From assembly GCA_014843695.1 (NCBI GenBank), contig CM026391.1:37447515-37511514 (forward strand): a DNA stretch of 64,000 bases, in the 5' to 3' direction. Positions within the stretch are counted from its first letter, which is position 1. Each line of letters begins with the position of its first letter. Of the stretch, positions 1 to 9,700 are shown in pieces. The translations under genes were made by a program, and so were the position numbers. This stretch comes from Archivesica marissinica (lineage: Eukaryota; Mollusca; Bivalvia; Venerida; Vesicomyidae). Below the pieces are notes generated by a model. It did no database searches and was not told the DNA's origin. It worked only from the letters and a program-made list of their open reading frames with translations.

Positions 1-621
1 CTAGGAGCTAGCTGTAGTTGAGTATGCACTTTTATGTGCGCTCAGTTTGACTTTCGATCTTTGTTCCTTGTGGTATGGGGATGAAAAAAAGTTTGGTCAC
101 ATGCTCTGGATCAGGTGCAGGAAGTCGCCATCTTGGATTGAAAATGGCCGCCATGCACAACCTATTTCATCCAATATCTCAGCTCCTGGTAGGGATAGGC
201 TCATGAAACTGATGGCTATATCAACATTTTCATGATCAAGGGTTCCAATAATGTCAGTTTCAACAATGTCAGATGGCCGCCATCTTGGATTCCAATATGG
301 CCGCCTTATAATACCTATTTTCTTACATATCTCTGTTTCTATTGCAGATAGAGTCATCAAACTGATGGCTATACCCATGTTTTCATGGGCAACGAATCCA
401 GTAATGGCATTTTCAACAAAGATTGGTGGCCGCCATCTTGGATTCCAATATGGCCGCCTTATAATTCCTATTTTCGTCCATGTCTCCGTTTCTATTGCAG
501 ATATAATCATCAAACTGGTGACTATACCTAGGTTTTCATGGGCAAGGAATCCAATAATGCAATGTAATGGCAGTTTCAACAATGATTGACGGCCGCCATC
601 TTGGATTCCAATATTGCCACC
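1..621 (+). repeat. Left terminal inverted repeat
   Basis: This arm is the inverted counterpart of 2891-3508, with scattered mismatches and short indels. It is itself partly modular: the block starting GCCGCCATCTTGGATTCC recurs at 276, 429 and 592, about 153 and 163 bases apart, each followed by related sequence. Apparent reading frames on both strands here are by-products of this structure. Confidence 0.85.
276..602 (-). promoter_or_regulatory. Cluster of YY1-consensus motifs in left TIR
   Basis: On the minus strand, AAGATGGCGGC, the classical YY1 core, occurs exactly at 276-286, 429-439 and 592-602. A further partial match (AAGATGGCGAC) lies near 126-136. In vertebrates YY1 sites act as activator or initiator elements; whether they bind a host YY1 orthologue here is inference. 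Confidence 0.5.
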
Positions 622-693
622 ATTTAGTGGTGATTAGGTGTCGCCTGAGTAGACCAAAATCTTGAAATTACATAGCTGCAAGTACTGAGGGCC

Positions 694-2825
694 ATGCCGC
701 TGTTCTTTGCTTTTGGTAGAACGAACTATAGTCGCTGGTTGCCTCTCTACTATGAAGATTGCATCAAATTAGAGGAAAACTTCCCTTTAATCTATGATTC
801 GTTCAAGAAAGGAGGATTCGTTGTGAAACACACAATGAGACGTGGCAGTGGAGTCCACATGGATCAAGCTCTGGAGAAAGAGTACAACAAACCGGCGACA
901 GGACAAGGTGGAATAATTGGCATTACTCGCAAAAAAGAAGCAGTGTGCCAATGGAACATAATACACAGGAGAAAACACAATTTACAACGCAGTTGCGGGA
1001 AATGTGTAACTTGAATGAAGATGACGAGTATACTTTGCACCATGAGTTTGTACAAACACGAACCGAAGCTGAATAGACGGGGGAACATATTGTTAGTTAC
1101 ATGGATGAAAGGACCAATCCATTCAAGGTCAGCACAAACAACGAAGTGAAAAACCTCGTTACAGGAAAGCAACTAGTCAAGGATACGTCGTCTTTCTTGA
1201 TACATTGCATAGATGAAGGTGAAAAGAGCTATTGTGAATTTCGAGTATCGAGGCTGCAGAAGAAAGAGTTGAAGTTGTTTGATCCAATTCCAAAGATTCG
1301 AAAAGTGGCAAAAGCAGTTGGACCAAAGAAGAAGATTGATGTGAAGAAAGAAATAGTTTAAGCCTTGCGAAATATTGACTTTGCGAGGTTGCCAATGTAC
1401 AGCATAGAAAAGTTACTGCGCTATGAGCTCACAAGTACCTCTTTCTACCTAACTAAAGATGAGTTTCTAAGAAAACCACAAAAGTCCTAACTTAGAAGAG
1501 ATATTGAGAAGAACATGCAAACTCCACCCACTGCTGATATTCCAAAGGAAGATGAAGCCACTGTAATCATGATCGACTTCATGGCATATGCTCGAAAAGT
1601 GGCAGTAAAGAAGTTAAAGCTCAGGACGTTCGGTGACTTGGTGAAGAAACTGTGGAACACATGCATCTACCTGTCAAGAAACTGTAACAGGATTGATATA
1701 ATCTTCGACTTATATCTTCAACATAGTATCAAGCAATGTGAGCGTGATCGTTGCAGCAAGCATGATGCAATAAACACTATTATTAGTCGACACTATTATT
1801 AGTCGAACTGATCAACCACTACCTGTCGATATGGAAAGTTTCTAGTCATCAACAGAAAACAAAGTTAGACTGCAGCAATTCTTCATAAAATGGATGATTG
1901 AAACATACAAAAACTGCAAACCTGTATACCTTGGAGGATCACACTTAACATACGTGACAGCGTGCATGGAACTTGTTCAGGGGAACGAAGAATTTGAGCG
2001 TCTGCTGAAATGTGACTATGAGGAGGCTGATGACAGAATCATGTTCCATGTGAATCATGCTGTTACTGTTGATAAGTTTCGGAGAGTCATTGTTGCATCA
2101 GCAGACACTGATGTCTTTATCTGTCTGGTGTACCAGTTCATGCAATGGATTCATTTTGGCACGAAAGAGCTCTGGGATTTATGTGGACAGGGTATTTCCA
2201 CAAGGGCAATCCCTGTTCACGATGTCGGGTCCGGAATAGATTCTAGTGTAGATGAAAGCTTACCAGCTATCCATGCATTGAGTGGCTGTGACAGTACAAG
2301 CAAAGTAGGAACACATAAGTCTGCACTTAAAATTGCGCAAGCGTTGGGATGTGAGCATGTTATTTCATTCGCAAAGGCTCCAATTATGGATGGAATGAGT
2401 CATACTGCCGAGAAATTTCTGGTTGCTTGTATCTCTAGCGATAATACAGTAGGAACATTCGATAAAACGAGGTTCAAAATATACCACAAGAAAACATTTC
2501 AACTAGATCTCGAAAAACTACCGTGTACATCGGCTAGTGTTCACCTCCATATAAAACGTGCATATCTTCAATGCTATCGCTGGCTTCATGCACCTTTTCT
2601 AGAAAACTTCCGCTTGATCCAACCGAGTACGGGTACACTTTTGACAAAGAAGGTCATCTTTCACCTGAGATAGTACACGATGTACTACCTAGTGACTTTC
2701 CTACGCCTTGCAATTGCATAAAATGTACAGAAGGTACTGTCTGTGCGTGCAAGGTCAGAAACATTACTTGCTTTGAGTTCTGCAAGTGTGGAGCTGGTGA
2801 AGGCTGTAGAAACCCGCTTAAATAA
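694..2825 (+). pseudogene. Broken transposon-borne gene with PIN-like nuclease signature
   Basis: Collinear fragments of one protein lie in different frames: 694-1014, 1101-1802 (with in-frame TAA at 1359 and near 1488), about 1810-2673 (with an in-frame TAG just before 1894), and 2571-2825. The longest open piece (1894-2673, 259 residues) has acidic motifs typical of PIN/FEN-like nuclease folds: YEEADDRIMFH, then ASADTDVF, then HALSGCDSTS. The last fragment is cysteine-rich (CNCIKC, CACK, CKCGAGEGC) and looks like a metal-binding tail. From memory, long uncharacterised proteins with this fragment order are common in molluscs and cnidarians; I know no experimentally assigned function. A short direct repeat near 1777-1806 coincides with one frame break. 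The nuclease assignment rests on motif pattern only. It could instead be a host gene captured by the transposon. Confidence 0.65.
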
Positions 2826-2890
2826 CTCATCTCTTACTACTCTAGAAGAGATATTGAAGAACATATTATAGGTACCAGTATATACTATAA

Positions 2891-3508
2891 GGTGGCCATA
2901 TTAGAATCCAAGATGGCGGCCGTCAATCATTGTTGAAATTGCCATTACATTGCATTACTGGAATCCTTGCCCATGAAAACCTAGGTATAGTCACCAGTTT
3001 GATGACTATATCTGCAATAGAAACGGAGACATGGAAGAAAATAGGTATTATAAGGCGGCCATATTGGAATCCCAATGGCGGCCACCAGTCTTTGTTGAAA
3101 ATGCCATTATTGGATTCCTTGCCCATGAAATCATGGGTATAGCCACCAGTTTGATGACTATCTGCAATAGAAACAGAGATATGTAAGAAAATAGGTATTA
3201 TAAGGCGGCCATATTGAAATACAAGATGGCGGCCATCTGACATTGTTGAAACTGACATTATTGGAACCCTTGACCATGAAAATGTTGATATAGCCACCAG
3301 TTTCATGAGCCTATCCCTACCAGGAGCTGAGATATTGGATGAAATAGGTTGTGCATGGCGGCCATTTTCAATCCAAGATGGCGACTTCCTGCACCTGATC
3401 CAGAGCATGTGACCAAACTTTTTTTCATCCCCATACCACAAGGAACAAAGATCCAAAGTCAAACTGCGCGCACATAAAAGTGCATACTCAACTACAGCTA
3501 GCTCCTAG
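2891..3508 (-). repeat. Right terminal inverted repeat
   Basis: Reverse complement of 1-621. The outermost bases (CTACAGCTAGCTCCTAG) mirror the window start. The arm keeps the modular internal repeats but has small deletions compared with the left arm, for instance near 3160 and 3215, which indicates independent decay after insertion. Confidence 0.85.
2910..3233 (+). promoter_or_regulatory. YY1-consensus motifs in right TIR
   Basis: AAGATGGCGGC is exact at 2910-2920 and 3223-3233. The middle copy near 3072 has drifted to CAATGGCGGCC. A partial match (AAGATGGCGAC) lies near 3376. These mirror the left-arm sites. Function is inferred from the motif alone. Confidence 0.45.
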
Positions 3509-4604
3509 GTATAATGGCGATGAGTTCGATGCCGAATCTAATGTTTCGGTTATAGCTAACCTATTACATTCCCAATTCTCGCACGTTGATGTTTTCATTA
3601 ACGGTAAATTGATTTCCGGTAATGACAAATACCCGTACAGGGCTTTTATAGAAACCTTATGCGGTTCTAGCGGAACAGAACAAGATATGTTAGAGGATAC
3701 GCAAATGTGGGGAAAAGCTCGAGCCGGAGAAATCCGGGCATTTAAGACCTTTGGAGCCGCTATGATAACTAACGGTGCTAAAGTACGTAATATGAAATTA
3801 ACGCAAGGTAAAATTGTAGAATTACAAGGTAAAATCCATACGGATCTTAACAGACAATCTAAAATGCTACCTAACATGTGCGAATTGAAATACCGATTCG
3901 TTAGATCTCCCAAAGAATTCTACATGATAGGTAACGATTCGGCCGGAGGTAAAATAGAAATTCTAAAAGCCGTTATGAAAGTACGCACGGTATCGCTTGA
4001 CCCTAATATATTGTTGTCTTTAAACAATTCCCTTAGAGCTTCACCTATGAAAATGCCTATTAAAAAGGTCGATATTAATGTGTTTACCGTTATGGATGGT
4101 CTTCGTTCTAAAATCGATTCGAATCTAATACATGGTCAAATACCTAAAAGAATTATAATAGGTCAAGTTCTTAACTCCGTAATGAACGGAGATGCTACGA
4201 ATTCACCCTTCGCTTTCAATCATTTTAATATCTCGAAATTAAAGGTATCCGTTGATGGAAGCAGTATCGAAACGAATCCACTACGTATGGATTTTACCAC
4301 GAATGGTCATACTATTATATGCCAAAGTTATAGATCTTTTTGGAAAGGTCTAGGTATAGATCATGGTAAAAATCTTCATGTATTCCCCATGAACGTTTAT
4401 AATTCCCAACATACATTATGGACCTTCGATTTAACTCCCGATTTAGGGTGCGAAGAAGGTCATCTTCACCCGATACGTAACGGTAATGTCGAATTTGATA
4501 TGGAATGGAGTACCGCTATAACGCATCCTATAAACGTTATTGTTTACGTTGAACATGACGATATGATCATGATCGATGGTCTACGTAATGTCATTACCTC
4601 CTAA
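3480..4604 (+). pseudogene. Polinton/adintovirus-like double-jelly-roll major capsid protein, 5'-truncated
   Basis: This is the C-terminal bulk of a capsid protein of the family often annotated in animal genomes as F54H12.2-like. In Polintons and adintoviruses this is the double jelly-roll (hexon-like) major capsid protein that builds the icosahedral shell. Family hallmarks, recognised by eye, are VDVFINGK followed by YPYRAFIETL near the start, a mid-protein RIIIGQV, and near the end WTFDLTPDLG and VYVEHDDMI. The open frame is 374 codons, but its first ~10 residues come from the transposon TIR; native coding sequence starts at about 3509. The expected N-terminal portion is missing and presumably lies left of the window. 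The stop is 3 bases before the protease gene. Capsid family: high confidence. Exact virus group: uncertain. Confidence 0.78.
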
Positions 4605-4607
4605 ACC

Positions 4608-5122
4608 ATGGACACGTATACGTTACTGTATATTATAGATACCGATTATCCTACTTTACATGGAATGGTCTGTGCCAGAGACCAACTCTTATCTATTAAA
4701 GGACGTCGTAAATTTTATATCGTTAATACGGATCCAATATCTAAATCCGGACAACATTGGATATTAATTTATCGCACTATGGAACTTACTATTTTGACTC
4801 GTATGGTGGGTATAATCCTATTGAAAACGATATATCTAATTTCCTCTCCATTAATGGTTTAAGAATATATAGAAATAGAAATCGTTTTCAATCGGATTCT
4901 ACCGAACTATGCGGGGTTTATTGTTTATACGTATTACATGCTTTATTACATTTAGATCATACATTTTCACGTATAGTACTTAACACGTTCTGTTCTACGG
5001 ACTGGTTATCTAACGATCTTTTTCTTGTCAAGTGGTTTCGGAAATATTACACATCGCTTGTTAATAAGATAAGAACTACCGGAAAAAACATTACGTGCCA
5101 AACTTGTATTTCGAGGAGGTAG
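4608..5122 (+). pseudogene. Adenain-type cysteine protease, frameshifted
   Basis: Polinton and adenovirus-like elements encode a C5-type (adenain) cysteine protease that matures virion proteins. Two overlapping frames together cover the family. The first frame (from 4608) carries the catalytic His region GQHWI at residue 50. The second (4757-5122) carries FDSYGG, then Gln 45 and Cys 52 of that frame, in FQSDSTELCGVYC. The Gln-to-Cys spacing of seven matches adenain. The frame changes between about 4757 and 4790, consistent with a single-base deletion or a sequencing error. It lies 3 bases after the capsid stop on the same strand, the normal capsid/protease neighbourhood. As read, no single frame contains the full catalytic set, so this copy should be inactive. 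Confidence 0.75.
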
Positions 5123-5135
5123 GCGGTCCTTAGTG

Positions 5136-5144
5136 TATATAAAA
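5136..5144 (+). promoter_or_regulatory. TATA box for the 289-codon gene
   Basis: TATATAAAA lies about 110 bases before the ATG at 5253 and just after the protease stop. A pyrimidine-rich start-site-like stretch (CACTCTTCACAAC) follows 25-30 bases downstream, so transcription would begin near 5160-5170 with a ~90-base leader. The leader contains no ATG. Confidence 0.55.
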
Positions 5145-5252
5145 GACGATGTTTAACGTTCACTCTTCACAACTATTATTGCTTGGAGCTTAAAGACTTA
5201 TTATTATTTCGGCTAAAAACATTATTGTAAAAAACAACGAACGACTATCATC

Positions 5253-6122
5253 ATGGCTACTTCTACTCAGCAAACACATGCTAAGGCGTTATTAACATTT
5301 CAATCGGGTACATGCATTGACATACCGATTCGTTGCGATATTGATGAACTTACCATTGACATTGCGGCTAAAATTCGTTACCGTTTGGAAGGGCAACGGG
5401 ATTGGATAACTTGCGCTGGAAATGAATTTATGGATTGTCAACGATTACATTTCGTTTTGTTGGACGAACATGGACGTGAAGTATTTTCGAGAGATTTAAC
5501 AGGCTCTTTGGTTACGAATGAGTCTATGAACAATAGCGTGGGTATGCAGACGGCTCATACGGAAGCTACCGATTCTATGGCTACCTGTTCATGTCATACG
5601 TGTCATTTGCTTCGAAACTTGGAGGCTGCGTATAAATTGGCTACCGACACTAAAAACTCTTCGGCTAGTGGCGAAAAGGAACCTATGGATGCTACAACAA
5701 TGGCTAATGTTGTAACACCGCCTACGACTATAAAGGATGAACCGGAGGTTATACTCGAAGAACCTACGGTTATTAAAGAGGAACCGGAGATTATACTCGA
5801 AGAACCTACGGTTATAAAACAGGAACCTGCCATTATCTCTTCTTGGCAAAAACGTTTGGATGGTCTTCACGAGAAATTCGACGATTCTACTACAACCGCT
5901 ACTACTACTACTACTACTACATTCTCGGATAATGATATCGACGAGAATGTTTTACCGTTCTCTACGTATAAGGATTGGTGTTCGTGCGCTAATTGTAAAC
6001 GTAATCGTTTGGTTTCGAAGACATTCGAAAAACATCTTCGACAACATGCTAAATGGTTGGGTGCTGGACCTTTAAGGCGTAGTGCAAGAATCGCTCAGAG
6101 AATGGCTCGTATGAAGCAATAA
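5253..6122 (+). CDS. Unrecognised 289-residue protein of the viral module, with SUMO-consensus repeats
   Basis: The frame is intact, intronless and follows its own TATA box; the ATG context (ATCATGG) is good. I do not recognise the family. Residues 1-85 look globular. CSCHTC (112-117) and CSCANC (243-248) form a matched pair of CxCxxC motifs that could bind metal. Residues 160-193 are a 14-residue acidic repeat in which IKDE, IKEE and IKQE each match the SUMO-attachment consensus (hydrophobic-Lys-x-Glu), at Lys 161, 175 and 189. A Thr run spans about 213-223. The C-terminus is basic (RRSARIAQR), suggesting a nuclear localisation or nucleic-acid-binding tail. The layout fits a nuclear regulatory or DNA-associated protein of the integrated virus; that is inference. 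It is the only undamaged gene of the module. Confidence 0.7.
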   Translation: MATSTQQTHAKALLTFQSGTCIDIPIRCDIDELTIDIAAKIRYRLEGQRDWITCAGNEFMDCQRLHFVLLDEHGREVFSRDLTGSLVTNESMNNSVGMQTAHTEATDSMATCSCHTCHLLRNLEAAYKLATDTKNSSASGEKEPMDATTMANVVTPPTTIKDEPEVILEEPTVIKEEPEIILEEPTVIKQEPAIISSWQKRLDGLHEKFDDSTTTATTTTTTTFSDNDIDENVLPFSTYKDWCSCANCKRNRLVSKTFEKHLRQHAKWLGAGPLRRSARIAQRMARMKQ

Positions 6123-6489
6123 CTTACAATATGTTGACGAATAACTGTATTATTGTAGAGCGAACGTTATGCATTTTATTTTTTTCCCTCGATATACTAA
6201 GGATCGTTTGAACATTAACTTTTTTCCTGATACAACCATACACTTATTGATGATCATCACAACAGAAACATTACGTGAACTTGTTTTAGATACCGTGGAC
6301 ATTTTATTTGTGACTTTAAACATGATGGGACTTTAACTTTTTTGTCTGTGTTAATGTTATATTTTTTTTGTTTTATTATTGTGCATGCTTTTAATATGTT
6401 TTCATTTATACTCTGCGATAAACAATAGCTTATTATAAAATAAAATTCTTATAAAACGTATACATGTGTTTTCTTTTACTATGTTGGTA
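6123..6489. other. AT-rich 3' region of the viral gene, no gene seen
   Basis: AT-rich, with many T runs and no convincing reading frame. It probably contains the 3' UTR and terminator region of the gene ending at 6122. Confidence 0.5.
6439..6444 (+). terminator. Candidate polyadenylation signal
   Basis: AATAAA, about 320 bases past the stop at 6122; it is the first exact match I find downstream on this strand. Confidence 0.35.
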
Positions 6490-6561
6490 GTATAGGGTAT
6501 AGGGGTATAGGGGTTGAAGTATAGGGTATAGGGGTTGAAGTATAGGGTATAGGGGTTGAAG
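6490..6561. repeat. Short 21-bp tandem repeat
   Basis: About three copies of a 21-bp unit (GTATAGGG, TATAGGGG, TTGAA). The first copy is lengthened by 8 bases through an extra TATAGGGG. Confidence 0.75.
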
Positions 6562-6639
6562 TTTTATCCATACACTTTCATTATTTCTGGCCAATATATT
6601 GTGAATTTTGTCGATCGTCGATACCAAGGGGGTACTCTA

Positions 6640-6735
6640 GCCCCAGAGGGGGCTATCTGGCCCAAATTTGGGTCTAGACATCCCCCTTTTGGGGGTGCCT
6701 GGACCCAAAAAGGGTCTAGGCTTCCCCCTATACTA
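6640..6735. other. Palindrome-rich GC segment bordering the satellite
   Basis: Contains the perfect 12-base palindrome CCCAAATTTGGG (6661-6672), then CCCCCTTTTGGGGG, and repeats of GGGTCTAG and GACCC. It looks like a small foldback sequence or the edge of an unidentified repeat just before the satellite starts. Confidence 0.4.
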
Positions 6736-6740
6736 CTACA

Positions 6741-9700
6741 GTGCTATTAATGCAATATCACTGTGATATCAATGCGCTACCACTGTGCTATAAATGCGCT
6801 ACCACTGTGCTATTAATGCAATATCACTGCTCTACTACTGTGCTATAAATGCATTTTGCTTACCACTATGTTATAAATGCAATATCACTGTTCTACCACT
6901 GAGCTATAAATGCAATATCACTGCTCTACCACTTTATTATAAATGCAATATCACTGCTCTACCACTGTGCTATAAATACAGTATCACTGCTCTACCACTG
7001 TGCTATAAATGCAGTATCACTGCTCTACCACTGTATTACAAATGCAATATCACTGCTCTACCACTGTACTATAAATGCAATATCACTGCTCTACCACTGT
7101 ATTATAAATGCAATATCACTGCTCTACCACTGTGCTATAAATGCAGTATCACTGCTCTACCACTGTATTATAAATGCAATATCACTGCTCTACCACTGTG
7201 CTATAAATGCAATATCACTGCTCTACCATTGTATTATAAATGCAATATCACTACTCTACCACTGTGCTATAAATGCAGTATCACTGCTCTACCACTGTAT
7301 TATAAATGCAATATCTCTGCTCTACCACTGTGCTATAAATGCAATATCACTGCTCTACCACTGTGCTATAAATGCAATATCACTGCTCTACCACTGTGCT
7401 ATAAATGCAATATCACTGCTCTACCACTGTGCTATTAATGCAATATGACTGCTCTACCACTGTATTATAAATGCAGTATCACTGCTCTACCACTGTGCTA
7501 TAAATGAAATATCACTGCTCTACCACTGTGCTATAAATGCAATATCACTACTCTACCACTGTGCTATAAATGCAATATCACTGCTCTACCACTGTATTAT
7601 AAATGCAATATCTCTGCTCTACCACTGTGCTATAAATGCAATATCACTGCTCTACCACTGTGTTATAAATGCAATATCACTGCTCTACCACTGTGCTATA
7701 AATGCAATATCACTGCTCTACCACTGTGCTATAATGCTACCACTGTGCTATTAATGCAATATCACTGCTCTACCACTGTATTATAAATGCAATATCTCTG
7801 CTCTACCACTGTGCATAAATGCAATATCCTGTCTACCACTGTGCTATAAATGCAATATCACTGCTCTACCACTGTGCTATAAATGCAGTATCACTGCTTT
7901 ACCACTGTATTATAAATGCAATATCACTGCTCTACCACTGTACTATAAATGCAATATCACTGCTCTACCACTGTATTATAGATGCAATATCACTGCTCTA
8001 CCACTGTGCTATAAATGCAGTATCACTGCTCTACCACTGTATTATAAATGCAATATCACTGCTCTACCACTGTACTATAAATGCAATATCACTGCTCTAC
8101 CACTGTATTATAGATGCAATATCACTGCTCTACCACTGTGCTATAAATGCAGTATCACTGCTCTACCACTGTATTATAAATGCAATATCACTGCTCTACC
8201 ACTGTACTATAAATGCAATATCACTGCTCTACCACTGTATATAATGCAATATCACTGCTCTACCACTGTATAAATGCATATCACTGCTTACCACTGTTAT
8301 AAATGCATATCACTGCTCTACCATGTATATAAATGCATATCACTGCTCTACCACTGTGTATAATGCAATATCACTGCTCTACCATGTATTATAAATGCAA
8401 TATCACTACTCTACCACTGTGCTATAAATGCAGTATCACTGCTCTACCACTGTATTATAAATGCAATATCTCTGCTCTACCACTGTGCTATAAATGCAAT
8501 ATCACTGCTCTACCACTGTGCTATAAATGCAATATCACTGCTCTACCACTGTGCTATAAATGCAATATCACTGCTCTACCACTGTGCTATTAATGCAATA
8601 TGACTGCTCTACCACTGTATTATAAATGCAGTATCACTGCTCTACCACTGTGCTATAAATGAAATATCACTGCTCTACCACTGTGCTATAAATGCAATAT
8701 CACTACTCTACCACTGTGCTATAAATGCAATATCACTGCTCTACCACTGTATTATAAATGCAATATCTTTGCTCTACCACTGTGCTATAAATGCAATATC
8801 ACTGCTCTACCACTGTGTTATAAATGCAATATCACTGCTCTACCACTGTGATATAAATGCAATATCACTGCTCTACCACTGTGCTATCAATGCGTTACCA
8901 CTGTGCTATTAATGCAATATCACTGCTCTACCACTGTATTATAAATGCAATATCTCTGCTCTACCACTGTGCGATAAATGCAATATCTCTGATCTACCAC
9001 TGTGCTATAAATGCAATATCACTGCTCTACCACTGTGCTATAAATGCAGTATCACTGCTTTACCACTGTATTATAAATGCAATATCACTGCTCTACCACT
9101 GTACTATAAATGCAATATCACTGCTCTACCACTGTATTATAGATGCAATATCACTGCTCTACCACTGTGCTATAAATGCAATATCTCTGCTCTACCACTG
9201 TCATATCAATGTGTTACCACTGTGCTATAAATGCAATATCACTGGTCTACCACTCTGCACTCAATGCGCTACAACTGTGCTATAGATGCAATATCACTCC
9301 TCTACCACTGTGCTATAAATGCAATATCTCTGCTCTACCACTGTGTTATAAATGCAATATCACTGTTCTACCACTGTGCTATAAATGCAATATCACTGCT
9401 CTACCACTGTGCTATAAATACAGTATCACTGCTCTACCACTGTGCTATACATGCAATATCACTGCTCTACCACGGTATTATAAATGCAATATCACTGCTC
9501 TACCACTGTACTATAAATGCAATATCACTGCTCTACCACTGTATTATAAATGCAATATCACTGCTCTACCACTGTGCTATAAATGCAGAATCACTGCTCT
9601 ACCACTGTATTATAAATGCAATATCACTGCTCTACCACTGTACTATAAATGCAATATCACTGCTCTACCACTGTATTATAAATGCAATATCACTGCTCTA

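Larger units (their letters stand above)
1..3508. mobile_element. DNA transposon with ~620-bp terminal inverted repeats
   Basis: The first bases (CTAGGAGCTAGCTGTAG) recur as the exact reverse complement ending at 3508. The inverted similarity runs inward to about 621 on the left and 2891 on the right. Between the arms lies a decayed gene with a nuclease-like signature. Immediately to the right, capsid-like coding sequence begins in mid-domain, so the element appears to have inserted into a viral capsid gene. The left flank is outside the window, so no target-site duplication can be read, and the element could begin slightly before base 1. Long TIRs with internal repeats suggest a foldback-type or other long-TIR DNA transposon. 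I cannot assign a superfamily. The copy looks non-autonomous because its gene is broken. Confidence 0.8.

Noticed and set aside
97..589. Overlapping frames on both strands at the window start (161 and 112 codons), mirrored at 2,923-3,462
   Set aside because: They lie wholly within the terminal inverted repeats and their internal modules. The presence of the mirror-image frame in the other arm shows they are structural by-products.
5589..5870. Minus-strand frames of 76-93 codons opposite the 289-codon gene
   Set aside because: Their repeats are the reverse reading of the acidic 14-residue repeat of the real gene.
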